DNA from: Tuctoria greenei
Taxonomy: Eukaryota > Streptophyta > Magnoliopsida > Poales > Poaceae
Assembly (NCBI GenBank): GCA_036927565.1
Contig: JAYESD010000005.1
Location: 154,214,023-154,278,022 of the forward strand
Reading direction: 5' to 3'
DNA length: 64,000 nucleotides
Below the pieces are notes generated by a model that saw nothing but the letters and a program-made list of their open reading frames with translations, made no database searches and was not told where the DNA came from. Position 1 is the stretch's first letter, and each line of letters starts with the position of its first letter. Made by a program: the position numbers and the translations under genes. Shown piece after piece: positions 33,964 to 43,614 of the stretch.

Positions 33964-35501
33964 CCGAGCTCGGAGATGTCAAGATCAGAATCTTCAGAAA
34001 TTACTGGAGATCCAATGGGGTTGATCTCCAGCTTTTCACTCAGTTGCTTCACATTGGCTTTGATATATCTCATATCCTCCTTCCTTTTCTGATTGAGTTT
34101 ATGAAGCTTTACTTCAGTCTTCTTGCAGGAGGAGAATATCGCGGACAAGTATTTGAGGATCCCACTGGCGGATCCTCTCTGAGGGGCTTCCCTAGAGGGG
34201 GGAGGAGCCCTAGCAGCATCTCTTTCTCTTGCCGGTGTCTCAGGACTTGAGGCCTGCGAGGGAGCAGTCTGGACACTCACAGGCTGAGGCTTCTGAGGCC
34301 TCAGGGGAGTGTGCTCTACATCCTTCACAAATTCTATTCCTGTGACCTTCTCGATCATGAACATCAAGTAGGGAGCATAGCCACAGGACCAGTTGGGGGT
34401 GCTTGAGATGTTGACCATGTCGTTCCATATGTAATCTACAACATCAAACTGCCTCTTCTTGCTTATGACCCTCATTAGAGTCCGGAGGTAGCCCTGTACA
34501 CTCCCTGCATCCCCATCCTTGGGAGCAATGGTCTTCCGGAGAACTCTGTTCAGAACCACAAAGAAGGGCTTCATGTTCTTTGTGGAGGGAGGAACATACT
34601 TAGAGTTGGGCTCATACATGAACTTCATTCCGTCCCTCTCAATGACCCCTATGTTGTGGATGATCAGGTGGTCATTTCCAGCAGAGTCTAAATGGAGCAA
34701 GCTTGCAAAATCCTCCTGAGTGATGGAGTACTTGGATCCATGGGTCATCCAAGTCACACTCTCTTCATCTTCACTCGAGAAGTGGCACGTTGCATAGAAT
34801 TGTGCAATCACTTCATCATTCCAATTGTGTCTGAAGGCAAACAGATCCTTCAGACCATGCCTTTCTGCTGCAGCAATGACCTCATCAAAAGATGAGCACT
34901 TCCTCTTCTCTAGGTAGGCCTAGTCAATCCACTGACTGCGCACCACCGGAGTCTTCATCGGCAGGTAAACCAGCCTGTAGAAATCTGCATGGAAGTTTGT
35001 CCAAAACCTTCCATCAGCTGCCTGCTTTGGCCTTCCATAGCAATCAATGCTTCTTAGCTTGGCTGCCACATTGCTGCCTTTCCCATTGAATTTCTCTTCA
35101 TTGGGGTCTCGGACCCCTTCTCTGGGAGCATGAAGCTTCAAGGGCCCAACTGGCCCCGTTGCGACTCCCTTGCCCTTTCCTTTTGCTTGACGAAGGCCGC
35201 TTGTAGACGCAACAGCCTTCGAGGCGGGCTTCTTGACACAGACCTTCCTCCGAACCTGGGGAGGGGAAGTAGCAAGCTCGGAAGGTCTTTCTTGGTGTTT
35301 CTTGCCAAGACCCGCCGAGGACCGAGGTGCCACCTCGTGGTCCAACTCGGCCTCAAAGTCGGAGATCTCATTGTCGGAGCTCGACATGATCTGAGAATGA
35401 TTGAGCAAGAATAATGACAAGTTATACAAGGCATAGGTAATACAAGATAGCAAGGAATTGCATTGAGGAATTGAGGAATTAGGTTTTAGGTTCAGAAACA
35501 T

Positions 35502-35575
35502 CGGACTTGTCCGGTGTCCAGGCACGGACTAGTCTGGGGTACCGGACTTGTCCGTGCATGGACCGGACTAGTCCG
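35502..35575. repeat. 12-bp palindrome array, internal 1 (SIRE-A)
   Basis: Four sites start at 35502, 35525, 35543 and 35564, with spacings of 23, 18 and 21 bp. They alternate CGGACTTGTCCG and CGGACTAGTCCG. The array lies 111 bp upstream of the third-gene ATG on the minus strand. Confidence 0.92.
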
Positions 35576-35972
35576 GTGTTCATCCTCAAAAACCTAACAG
35601 ATTGGTCAAGGGATGATTCCTAATGCAAATCTAGTCTAGCATACACGTAGTACATCAAATAAGCATGTATCTAGTGAAGGATGCTAGGCTATACGATCAA
35701 CAATGTAGAAAAACAAGATTTCTAGGGTTTTGAAGAAATTTACCGAAGAAATCAATTGACGCTTGAAGTTTTGGGGGTTGGAGGGTGGACATGTCCGCTA
35801 GCTTCAATCCCCAAGAGGTCAAGCTTGATCTCTGCCCAAATGTGGACTTTTTCGATGGAGGGAGGAGAAAATCGCCTTGGTGGCTCGAGCGCAAGAGAGA
35901 GGAAAGCGTGAGCAAAAGTGGGGGTGAGGAGATTAGGGTTTGGTGGCGGCTAGGGTTATGGACACGAAAAAT
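35576..35972 (-). promoter_or_regulatory. Leader-like region before the SIRE-A third gene
   Basis: Read on the minus strand, this stretch goes from CCCTAGCCGCCACC and AACCCTAATCTCC through a C/T-rich segment to CTTCGGTAAATTTC near 35738-35751, which looks like an exon end with a GT splice donor. It then continues to the second array and the ATG at 35391. It resembles a plant gene leader with an intron. No protein-coding content is supported. Confidence 0.5.
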
Positions 35973-36124
35973 CGGACAAGTCCGGACATGACCGGACTAG
36001 TCCGAAGTCATCCAGAGACCTATATCGGACTAGTCCGTGGTCTATCGGACTAGTCCGGCCTAACCGGCACTCTGCGGACTAGTCTGCATGGGCGGACTAG
36101 TCCGGGTAACCACGGACTAGTCCG
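35973..36124. repeat. 12-bp palindrome array, internal 2 (SIRE-A)
   Basis: Sites start at 35973/35993, 36026/36046, 36075/36093 and 36113. Within-pair spacing is 20, 20 and 18 bp, with the last site 20 bp further on. It lies between the pol stop (36370) and the leader of the third gene. Confidence 0.92.
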
Positions 36125-36369
36125 TGGTCACCAGGAAAGAATTGCATAGCCCATTCATATATATTTGAAGGTTCAATAATAGAGAATAGAGAGGCAAAAC
36201 AATCCAAGTAATCTTGATGAATTTGACTAGTAAGCACACAACAATCATACAATGATCAAAATTCATCAAGATCTAATAATTGACATAGTTTTTTGAGAGA
36301 AAAATGGAGAGGGATGATTCTCACAATTCAATCAACATTTTTGAAGCAATCATACAGGTATGCAACTTT

Positions 36370-39300
36370 TCAAGCCACACTCCGAGAATCAAGAATATTT
36401 AGCTCATTTCGGAGTTCGCAAAAACGCTTTTCATCAAGTGGCTTGGTGAATATGTCAGCCAATTGTTTTTGGGTGTTGACATGTGAGATGGTTATGTCTC
36501 CTTTCATGGAATGGTCTCTCAAGAAATGATGTCTTATGTCTATGTGTTTAGTCCTAGAGTTCTCAACTGGATTGTGGGCTATTTTAATGGCACTCTCATT
36601 ATCACAAAGGAGAGGAATACAGTTCATATTGTAACCGTAATCCCTTAGAGTTTGTCGCATCCAAAGGAGTTGTGCACAACAACTCCCGGCTGCAACATAC
36701 TCCGCTTCGGCTATGGATAATGCGATGGAATTTTGTTTCTTAGATGACCAAGAAACCAAAGATCTTCCTAGGAATTGGCATGTGCCAGAGGTGTTTTTTC
36801 TATCAACTTTGCACCCGGCATAATCTGCATCGGAGTAACCAATGATATTGAATTTGGAGCCTTTTGGGTACCAAAGACCAAGGTCGGGTGTATGAACTAA
36901 ATATCTCAAGATTCTTTTTACGGCTGTCAAATGACATTCCTTAGGGTTGGCTTGAAATCTTGCACACAAACATAGAGTCAACATAATATCTTGCCTAGAT
37001 GCACATAAGTAGAGTAAAGATCCAATCATGGAGCGATATACCTTTTGGTCGATGCTCGGTCCATCTTCATTGAGATCCAAGTGCCCATTCGTAGCCATGG
37101 GAGTCTTTATGGGCTTTGCCTTGTCCATGCCAAACTTCTTGAGTATGTCCTGCGTGTACTTGGTTTTGCTTATGAATGTTCCTTCCCTTTGTTGCCGCAC
37201 TTGGAATCCCAAGAAGTACTTCAATTCTCCCATCATTGACATTTCAAAACTGTCTGTCATAATTCTACTAAATTCTTCACAGAAGGATTGGTTAGTTGAC
37301 CCAAAAATTATATCATCAACATAGATTTGGCAAATAAAAAGATCATTATCTAGATTCTTTATGAATAATGTATAATCTACTTTGCCAATTTGAAAACCAT
37401 TATCAATTAAGAAATCTCTAAGACACTCATACCAAGCTCTAGGAGCTTGTTTGAGGCCATAGAGAGCCTTATGCAGTTTATATACGTGGTCGGGGAACTC
37501 TTTGTCTTCAAACCCGGGTGGTTGCTCCACGTACACCTCTTCCTTGATCGGTCCGTTGAGGAAGGCGCTTTTCACGTCCATTTGATACAGCTTGAAATCA
37601 TGGTGAGTAGCATATGCAAGTAATATTCTAATTGATTCAAGCCTAGCTACTGGAGCAAAAGTCTCAACGAAATCCAAACCTTCGACTTGTGAGTAACCTT
37701 TGGCCACAAGTCGTGCCTTGTTTCTTGTCACCACTCCTTGTTCGTCTTGCTTGTTGCGGAAGACCCACTTGGTGCCCACTATATTTGCATTGGGTCTTGC
37801 CACAAGTTCCCAAACCTTGTTTCTCTTGAAGTTGTTCAACTCTTCTTGCATTGCCACCACCCAGTCCGGATCCTTCAATGCATCCTCAGTCCTGCGTGGT
37901 TCCAAAAAGGAGACAAACGAGTAATGCTCACAAAAATTAGCTATACGAGATCTAGTGGTTACTCCCTTTTGGATGTGACCGATGATGTTGTCGATTGGGT
38001 GATCCCTTTGAATGCGTTGGTGTACTCTTGGGTGTGGCACTTGGAGAGTTGTGTGTTGGTGATCATTTTCTTTTCCCCCTGAGTGGTTGCCCTCGTTGAT
38101 TTGTTGATCATCTTCATATTCCTGTGATTGATCTTGTATCGAAGCTCCCCCTTGACTGTTGATCTCCTCTTGTGGTTCACTTTCCTCTTGTATTTGTGAC
38201 GATGACTCTTGTGGTCGAACTTCGCCTAGAGCCATTCTCTTCAATGCTTGATAAGGAGCTTCTTCTTTACCTAATTCACATTGATCAACTTGCTCCTTTT
38301 GGGAGCCATTAGTTTCATCGAACACTACGTCACGTGCCACTTCAACAAGTCCGGAGGCCTTGTTGAAAACACGATAGGCGTAAGTGTTCGAATCATAACC
38401 AAGTAAGAAACCTTCATCGGACTTCGAAGCGAACTTTGAAGTCCTGGGCTTCTTGTTCAAGATATAACATGGAGAGCCGAAAACTCGAAAATATGAAATG
38501 TTTGGTTTGTTACCGGTGAGTAGCTCATAAGGAGTCTTCTTGAGTAGTCGATGAAGGTAGAGTCGATTTGCGGCATGGCAAGCAGTGTTAATTGCTTCCG
38601 CCCAAAATCGATCTGAAGTCTTGTATTCATCGAGCATTGTTCTTGCCATCTCTATGAGCATTCGGTTCTTCCTTTCGGCAACTCCGTTTTGTTGTGGAGA
38701 GTATGGTGCTGAAAATTCGTGCTTGATTCCCTCCTCATCAAGGTACTCCTCCACTTGTATGTTCTTGAACTCCGTGCCATTGTCGCTCCGAATACTCTTG
38801 ATCGATAGTGAGAACTCGTTTTGCGCTCGCTTGAAGAATTTCTTGAGTGTCCCTTGTGTTTCTAACTTGTCATGCAAAAAGAACACCCAAGTGAAGCGGG
38901 AAAAATCATCAATAATGACTAAACCATATTTATTACCGCCGATGCTTATGTAAGCAATTGGACCAAACAAGTCCATATGAAGTAGTTCGAGCGGTCTTGT
39001 CGTAGTCATGATGTTCTTTGCGGGATGATGTGCTCCAACTTGCTTCCCGGCTTGGCACGCGCTACAAGGCCTGTTTTTCTCAAAAACAACATCTTTCAAA
39101 CCTCGGATGTGATCGCCCTTGAGGAGTTTTTGAAGATTCCTCATACCAACATGTGCTAGCCGTCTATGCCACAGCCAACCCATGTTGGTTTTTGCAATCA
39201 AGCATGTGTCGAGTTCGGCTTTATCCTTGTTGAAGTCAACAAGGTAAAGCTTTCCCTTCAACATACCCTTGAATGCAACGGAACCATCACTCCTCCTTGA

Positions 39301-39606
39301 GACGGTCACACCCTCGTTAGTGAACAAGCAATTATAACCTTTGTCACATAATTGAGATATGGACAGCAGGTTATAATCTAAAGATTCAACATGTAAAACA
39401 TGAGAAAGAGTGTGTTCAGAGGATATCGCTATTTTACCGATACCAAGCACCCTTCCTTGACTATTATCTCCGAAGTAGATGCCTTCATTTGGATCCTCAT
39501 TTTCTTCATATTCCACGAACATCCTCCTTTCTCCGGTCATGTGGTTGGTGCATCCACTGTCTAGCACCCATTTGGATCCACCGGAGGAATAGGCCTGCAG
39601 AAACAA
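36370..39606 (-). CDS. SIRE-A pol polyprotein, intact frame
   Basis: This 1078-codon frame without stops encodes the enzymes for copying and integrating the element. The aspartic protease active site is DSGCTNHM at residues 16-23. GAG-pre-integrase and the zinc-binding HRRLAHVGM / CSACQAGK lie at about 140-190. The integrase core has D in HMDLFGP, D in RSDNGTEF and E in VAERKNR, all present. RT has LVAKGYSQVEGLDF and the catalytic YVDDIIFGS at about 760. RNase H has YSDADYAGC, AEAEY and CDNESA. The C-terminus is NILDSRSVA. The first codon is TTG rather than ATG; a TTTCTGCAG acceptor-like site precedes GCC at about 39590-39598, so pol may be expressed by splicing or as a gag fusion. Confidence 0.93.
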   Translation of the reverse strand: MFLQAYSSGGSKWVLDSGCTNHMTGERRMFVEYEENEDPNEGIYFGDNSQGRVLGIGKIAISSEHTLSHVLHVESLDYNLLSISQLCDKGYNCLFTNEGVTVSRRSDGSVAFKGMLKGKLYLVDFNKDKAELDTCLIAKTNMGWLWHRRLAHVGMRNLQKLLKGDHIRGLKDVVFEKNRPCSACQAGKQVGAHHPAKNIMTTTRPLELLHMDLFGPIAYISIGGNKYGLVIIDDFSRFTWVFFLHDKLETQGTLKKFFKRAQNEFSLSIKSIRSDNGTEFKNIQVEEYLDEEGIKHEFSAPYSPQQNGVAERKNRMLIEMARTMLDEYKTSDRFWAEAINTACHAANRLYLHRLLKKTPYELLTGNKPNISYFRVFGSPCYILNKKPRTSKFASKSDEGFLLGYDSNTYAYRVFNKASGLVEVARDVVFDETNGSQKEQVDQCELGKEEAPYQALKRMALGEVRPQESSSQIQEESEPQEEINSQGGASIQDQSQEYEDDQQINEGNHSGGKENDHQHTTLQVPHPRVHQRIQRDHPIDNIIGHIQKGVTTRSRIANFCEHYSFVSFLEPRRTEDALKDPDWVVAMQEELNNFKRNKVWELVARPNANIVGTKWVFRNKQDEQGVVTRNKARLVAKGYSQVEGLDFVETFAPVARLESIRILLAYATHHDFKLYQMDVKSAFLNGPIKEEVYVEQPPGFEDKEFPDHVYKLHKALYGLKQAPRAWYECLRDFLIDNGFQIGKVDYTLFIKNLDNDLFICQIYVDDIIFGSTNQSFCEEFSRIMTDSFEMSMMGELKYFLGFQVRQQREGTFISKTKYTQDILKKFGMDKAKPIKTPMATNGHLDLNEDGPSIDQKVYRSMIGSLLYLCASRQDIMLTLCLCARFQANPKECHLTAVKRILRYLVHTPDLGLWYPKGSKFNIIGYSDADYAGCKVDRKNTSGTCQFLGRSLVSWSSKKQNSIALSIAEAEYVAAGSCCAQLLWMRQTLRDYGYNMNCIPLLCDNESAIKIAHNPVENSRTKHIDIRHHFLRDHSMKGDITISHVNTQKQLADIFTKPLDEKRFCELRNELNILDSRSVA

Positions 39607-39607
39607 A

Positions 39608-40455
39608 TTATGCCTTGGTTTTAGGTACCCAAGCTTGCTTGGGTCCTTGGAGGTTAGTTACAATACATTTGGGCACCCACACATGGGATTTTGTGTTCCC
39701 ATGGCGTGGCCCAACATAATAGGCATAAACTTTACCAAGATTGTTTCTCATTAATACATAAGAGGCATCAAAGGTTTTGAACAAAAGTTGCTGTTGTTTA
39801 TGGATCGGACTAGTCTGGGTGACCGGACTTGTCCGGACCACAACCGGACTAGTCCGGTGTTCATGAGAGTTCAGGTTCTTAATTTTCATGTTACCAGGTT
39901 GTGAGGGTCCTCCCTTCACAAAGGTAATCCTTCCCTTGTTATTCTTATGACTTCCAGCATTTTGCTTTCCATCATAAGAGTAACCAATGCCATACTTGAC
40001 ATTTGGAGGTCTTTGGACCAAGTATGCACTACGTGCATAGTTGATCCTCTCCTTGTCAAATATTCCACATTGGGTAGGATTTTTATCCTTTGTGGAGGTA
40101 GACTTTTCCTTCAACCTGGTGTTGATTTTACCACATTTGCACATATGAACAAGATTAGTTGAAGTGGGTTGAGAAGGTAGACTTGAAGAGGAGGAAGATT
40201 CACATAGCTTGGGTGACTCAACTTGCACTTCAAGGATCTTGTTAACCTTGATCAGGTCATCAAGTTGATCCTTGATTGCAACGTTTGAGTTGGTTAACTC
40301 CAAGCAAGTTTTCTTGCTTGAAGCTAGATCAAGCTCTAGTGAGCTGTTTTTCTCCTTTTCAAGAACTAGAAGATTGTCAAGTTCGACATACTTCTTCTTT
40401 TGGGAGATAATCATGTCCTCTTGACGATCAATTAGCCGTTCCTTCTCAACAAGTT
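39608..40455 (-). CDS. SIRE-A gag, second frame (coiled coil and C-terminal domain)
   Basis: This frame opens just before 40450 and has an ATG at 40412-40414. It is shifted by +1 relative to the upstream gag frame. It encodes a Leu/Lys/Glu-rich coiled coil (VELDNLLVLEKEKNSSLELD), a Ser-rich patch, a Cys pair (MCKCGK), and a conserved end VWVPKCIVTNLQGPKQAWVP that matches copy 2 of SIRE-B. Three palindromes (39806, 39824, 39845) lie inside the frame and are translated as an RTSPVVVRTSPVTQTSP stretch. The stop is TAA at 39608-39610, just before pol, which is +1 again. It could be expressed with gag by frameshifting; decay is the alternative. Confidence 0.7.
39806..39856. repeat. Three 12-bp palindromes inside gag coding sequence (SIRE-A)
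   Basis: Sites start at 39806, 39824 and 39845 (spacings 18 and 21 bp), with CGGACTAGTCTG, CGGACTTGTCCG and CGGACTAGTCCG. The reading frame is kept open across them. Confidence 0.9.
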
Positions 40456-40457
40456 GG

Positions 40458-41995
40458 TCAAGTAAAAAATTTCATTTTAGCAGCAGTTTTTCTGTCTAAT
40501 CCAATTAACATATCTTCATCATCACTATCTAGTTCATCATTACTTGAGTAGGAATGCATGGAAGGAGTTTTGATGTTTACCTTGCGTTTACCTTCCTTTG
40601 CCATGAGGCAATTGCCATGTCCCTTCTTTGTACTGAGCGTGGGGAAGAGTGTGGGTTTCTTGGACGTGCTTTCAATGGCTATGCTAGCCATCTCTTCTTC
40701 ATCGGATGATGAGGACTCATCGTTTGAGTCCCACTCCTTTCCAATGTGTGCTTGTTCAGCTTGTTTCTTCTTCTTGAAGAATATCTTCAGTTGAGGCTTG
40801 GCTTCTTTATTCTTCTTCTTGTTGTCCTCATACGGGCAATCGACTATAAAGTGGTTATACTCACCACAATTATAGCACGCCCGCTTCATCTTTGGCTTTG
40901 TCCTTTCTTTGTACTTGCCTTCACTTGATTTTGTTCCCTGTCTTTTCTTCAATATTCTTTTGAACTTTTTCATGAACAAAATCATATCCTCTTCATCCAG
41001 CTCACTACTTTCATCACCGCTATCCTCCTCAAGCTGTGCTTCTCTTGCTTCTTTGGATAGTGGCTTGAGTGTGGACTTTAAGGCAACTCCCTTATTCTTG
41101 GCCGATGTGAGGTCGGCTATTTCTTTGACGTGCTTGGCTTGTTTCTCCATCATCTCAAAGTTGATGATTTTGCCAAGCAATTCATCTGGAGTCATCCTCT
41201 TGTACCCGGGACTTTCTCTGATCATAGAGCATAGTGTGACATTGCGAGGCATAAAGGCTCTAAGGATGATCTTTACAACCTCGTGGTCATTCCACTTCTT
41301 GCTCCCATATGATCGAACTTTGTTTACCAGTGTCTTCAATCGGTTGTACATGTCCTGGGGAGACTCGTCTTCCTCAATTGCGAACCTTCCTAGTTCGCCT
41401 TCGATCATTTCAATTTTTGCCTCCCGCACATGTCGGTCACCTTCATGGGCTGTTTGTAGTGTGTCCCATATTTCCTTGGCAATCTCCAGTCCGTCCACCT
41501 TTGTGAATTCATCTCGACTTAGAGAGGAGGTGATTACGTTTGCGGCTTGAGCGTTTCTGTGGATGGCTTGCTCTTGACTTGGGGTGAGCTCTTCGTCGTC
41601 ATCTGGGATGTCTATTCCTGTGCACACAATAAGCTATAAACTTGGGTTAAGGGAAATCAAGTGCATCTTCATATTTTGCCTCCACATGGAGTAATCACTC
41701 CCATCGAAGTGTGGGGCTTTTCCAAGAGGAATAGATAGGTAATGGCTGTTGTTTGAATTTAAACGATCATAGTTAAAAGGATATCGGGAGTAGTCGGTGT
41801 GACTACTCCCCTTCTTCTTTTCTTCAACTTTAGCTTTCCCTTTTGAAAGTGCTTTCTTTCTGAGGAGTGCTTTCAGCACTCGTCATCATCATCGAAGTCT
41901 TGAATTGCTTCGAGATACTTTTCCAGCTTTTGGTTCTTCTCGTTGTTCACTTCTTCCTGGTTGTTGATTTTCTGAACTTCCTTCATGTCTGACAT
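40458..41995 (-). pseudogene. SIRE-A gag, first frame (capsid and zinc knuckle)
   Basis: A likely start is the ATG at 41993-41995 (MSDMKEVQKINNQEEVNN, a coiled coil). That frame stops at 41873, and a frame change leads into SHTDYSRYPFNYDRLNSNNS. A TAG at about 41634-41636 replaces what is probably a Trp codon (LNPSL-stop-LIVCTGIDIP). From there to 40458 the frame is open. It holds the UBN2-type copia gag core (DTLQTAHEGDRHVREAKIEM, EDESPQDMYNRLKTLVNKVR), an acidic patch and a CCHC knuckle CYNCGEYNHFIVDC near 40830-40875. The gene overlaps the second gag frame by about 14 nt. One stop and one frameshift suggest it is recently dead. Confidence 0.8.
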
Positions 41996-42033
41996 GATCT
42001 CTTCGAGTGGTTGCACTCTTTCTTGAAGAGCCT

Positions 42034-42045
42034 ACTCTGATACCA
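42034..42045 (-). other. Primer-binding site of SIRE-A
   Basis: The minus strand reads TGGTATCAGAGT, complementary to initiator Met tRNA except the last base, two bases inside the 5' LTR. Confidence 0.9.
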
Positions 42046-42137
42046 ATTGAATGTAGGCCTAGAGGGGGGGTGAATAGGCCTTCTTGAATTTTCTCAGTTC
42101 CTGTAACACTCAACAACAAGGTCAATACCAGAGATAT

Positions 42138-43345
42138 CGGACTAGTCCGGTAAAGTGCGGACTAGTCCGGTTTTCACGGGCTAAGTTGATCAAGTTCAGT
42201 CAATTTGATTGATTCGTTAATGTTTGCAGCGGAAATATAAACTTAAATGATAGTTTAATAGTTGTATGTCAAATTCTATAACAATTAAGCCTCTTGTTCA
42301 ACAATTTAACTCAAATTGAACAAAGTGAATCAAACCCTAGATTAAGTTAATCAATTAAGATGAAGAACACAAAAGGACAAGACACAAGATTTATCCCGTT
42401 GTTCGGCTACCACGAAGGCAACCTACGTCCATGTTGAGGAGCCCACAAAAGGACCGGGTCTTCTCCAACCCTTCCCTCGTCGGATCGCCACGAAGGCCAA
42501 TCCTCTTCCACTAATCACAAAGGGTAAATAACCAAGTTGAAGGGGCGTTCTCACACGTTGAGAGCTCCCTTGATTACAACTTACAAAGCCACCAATAACA
42601 CACTCGAAAATTACTAATTGAAACGCAAGAGTGTGTTAGAGAATCAAACCAAGAGCTCAATGATGTGTGCCAAGTGTCTCTCCAAAGATCTAGAAGTGAT
42701 CTTCAATAGATTGATCGATTTTGCACTTAATTTCGTGGAGAGAGGTGGTTTTTGAGTCTCTTGGGAGGTGTGACGGCGCTAGGGTTCGAGAGAGTTTAAA
42801 AGTGGGCCGTGCACCTCTATTTATATGGGGTTTCTAAAAGTGACCGTTAGGGTTCAGAAAGATCGGACTACTCCGTGGTGGTCACCGGACTAGTCCGGTG
42901 TGCTGTGTGTAGCAAACCCTAAGTGTCCAGGAATATCGGACTAGTCCGATTGAAAACGGACTTGTCCGATTTCACTACTGGAAATCTTCGGACTAGTCCG
43001 ATTGCCATCGGACTTGTCCGGACATATGAAACCCTAAGTGTTTAGGATGACAAGTCCGCACTTGGAGGACTTGTCCGATTTAGATCAGTGTGTATATCGG
43101 ACTAGTCCGTGTAGACACCGGACTTGTCCGATGTGGATCATAAAGAATATCGGATTAGTCCGGATCACAACAGACTTGTCCGATTTTGTGTGACTAGTGC
43201 ATTGTGTTGAGGACTAGTCCGCATTGGGGAGGACTAGTCCGAAGTGGATCAGAAAGATATCAGACTAGTCCGGTGGATACCGGACTTGTCCGATCTAGTG
43301 CAGAATGTGATATCGGACTAGTCCGGCTGTTATCGGACTAGTCCG
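42138..43345. repeat. Paired 12-bp palindrome array in SIRE-A 5' LTR
   Basis: It has the same sites and spacing as the 3' LTR array, offset by 14,821 bp: ten pairs, nine of them upstream of the TATA box. A few sites differ between the LTRs (for example CGGACTACTCCG at 42864), but the 20-bp spacing is unchanged. Confidence 0.93.
42818..42826 (-). promoter_or_regulatory. TATA box of SIRE-A 5' LTR promoter
   Basis: ATATAAATA on the minus strand, followed by GAGGTGCACGG, is a strong plant TATA element. The nearest palindrome pair (42864/42886) is about 40 bp upstream, with AACCCTAACGG in between. Confidence 0.75.
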
Positions 43346-43614
43346 GTCCTGTATAACTTTGTGCATTGTGTGTGTGTGCTTGAAAGTGATTGAGCTCTTG
43401 GGTGTGTTTCCTTAACACACTCCATACATAATAATCTACTATTTTCTTCTCCTTGAGCTCAAATTCACTTTGCTTCTCATTTCCCTTCTTTTAGGCATTT
43501 TGCTCATTTTTCATCATTTGCCTGCATTCATCTCAACAAAAGGATTAGGATCCCAATTGCTTGTCATAAATCATCCAAAACCCACAAGGGAGTCCTAGAT
43601 GCACTTTCAATGAT

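Larger units (their letters stand above)
29247..35391 (-). pseudogene. SIRE-A third gene (post-pol ORF), split by TR-GAG
   Basis: The gene starts at the ATG 35389-35391 (MSSSDNEISDFEAELDHE). It runs to 33969 and resumes beyond TR-GAG at 29390, ending at the stop 29247-29249 after a Glu/Asp-rich tail. Besides the insertion there is one in-frame TAG near 34920. The order is an acidic N-terminus, a Lys/Arg/Gly-rich patch, a globular middle with NFHADFYRLVYLPM, FDVVDYIWNDMVNIS and YAPYLMFMIEKVTG, a Pro/Ala-rich linker, a Lys-rich helix (KLHKLNQKRKEDMRYIKANV) and an acidic tail. FD[IV]VDxI followed by YL..M is shared with the SIRE-B third gene, so the two are homologous. The function is unknown; I see no signal peptide or membrane span supporting an envelope role. 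Confidence 0.75.
27227..43609 (-). mobile_element. SIRE-A: Ty1/copia SIRE/Maximus-type element, nearly complete
   Basis: The LTRs at 27227-28788 (3') and 42048-43609 (5') are both 1562 bp and nearly identical by eye, which suggests a recent insertion. The target duplication ATGAT is at 27222-27226 and 43610-43614; the empty site is seen in copy 2 near 54459-54465. Element order is primer site, gag in two frames, pol, palindrome arrays, third gene and polypurine tracts. TR-GAG (29391-33963) interrupts the third gene. Without that insertion the element is about 11.8 kb, a normal SIRE length. Confidence 0.95.
42048..43609 (-). repeat. SIRE-A 5' LTR
   Basis: The 1562-bp LTR is nearly identical to 27227-28788. 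The TATA box is at 42818-42826 on the minus strand. The palindrome array occupies 42864-43345 upstream of it, with one pair at 42138/42158 downstream. The outer end is followed by the duplication ATGAT (43610-43614). Confidence 0.95.

Noticed and set aside
41309..41550. Plus-strand frames opposite SIRE-A gag (for example 40909-41550)
   Set aside because: Antisense shadows of the gag gene with Ser/Leu-rich composition and no domain.
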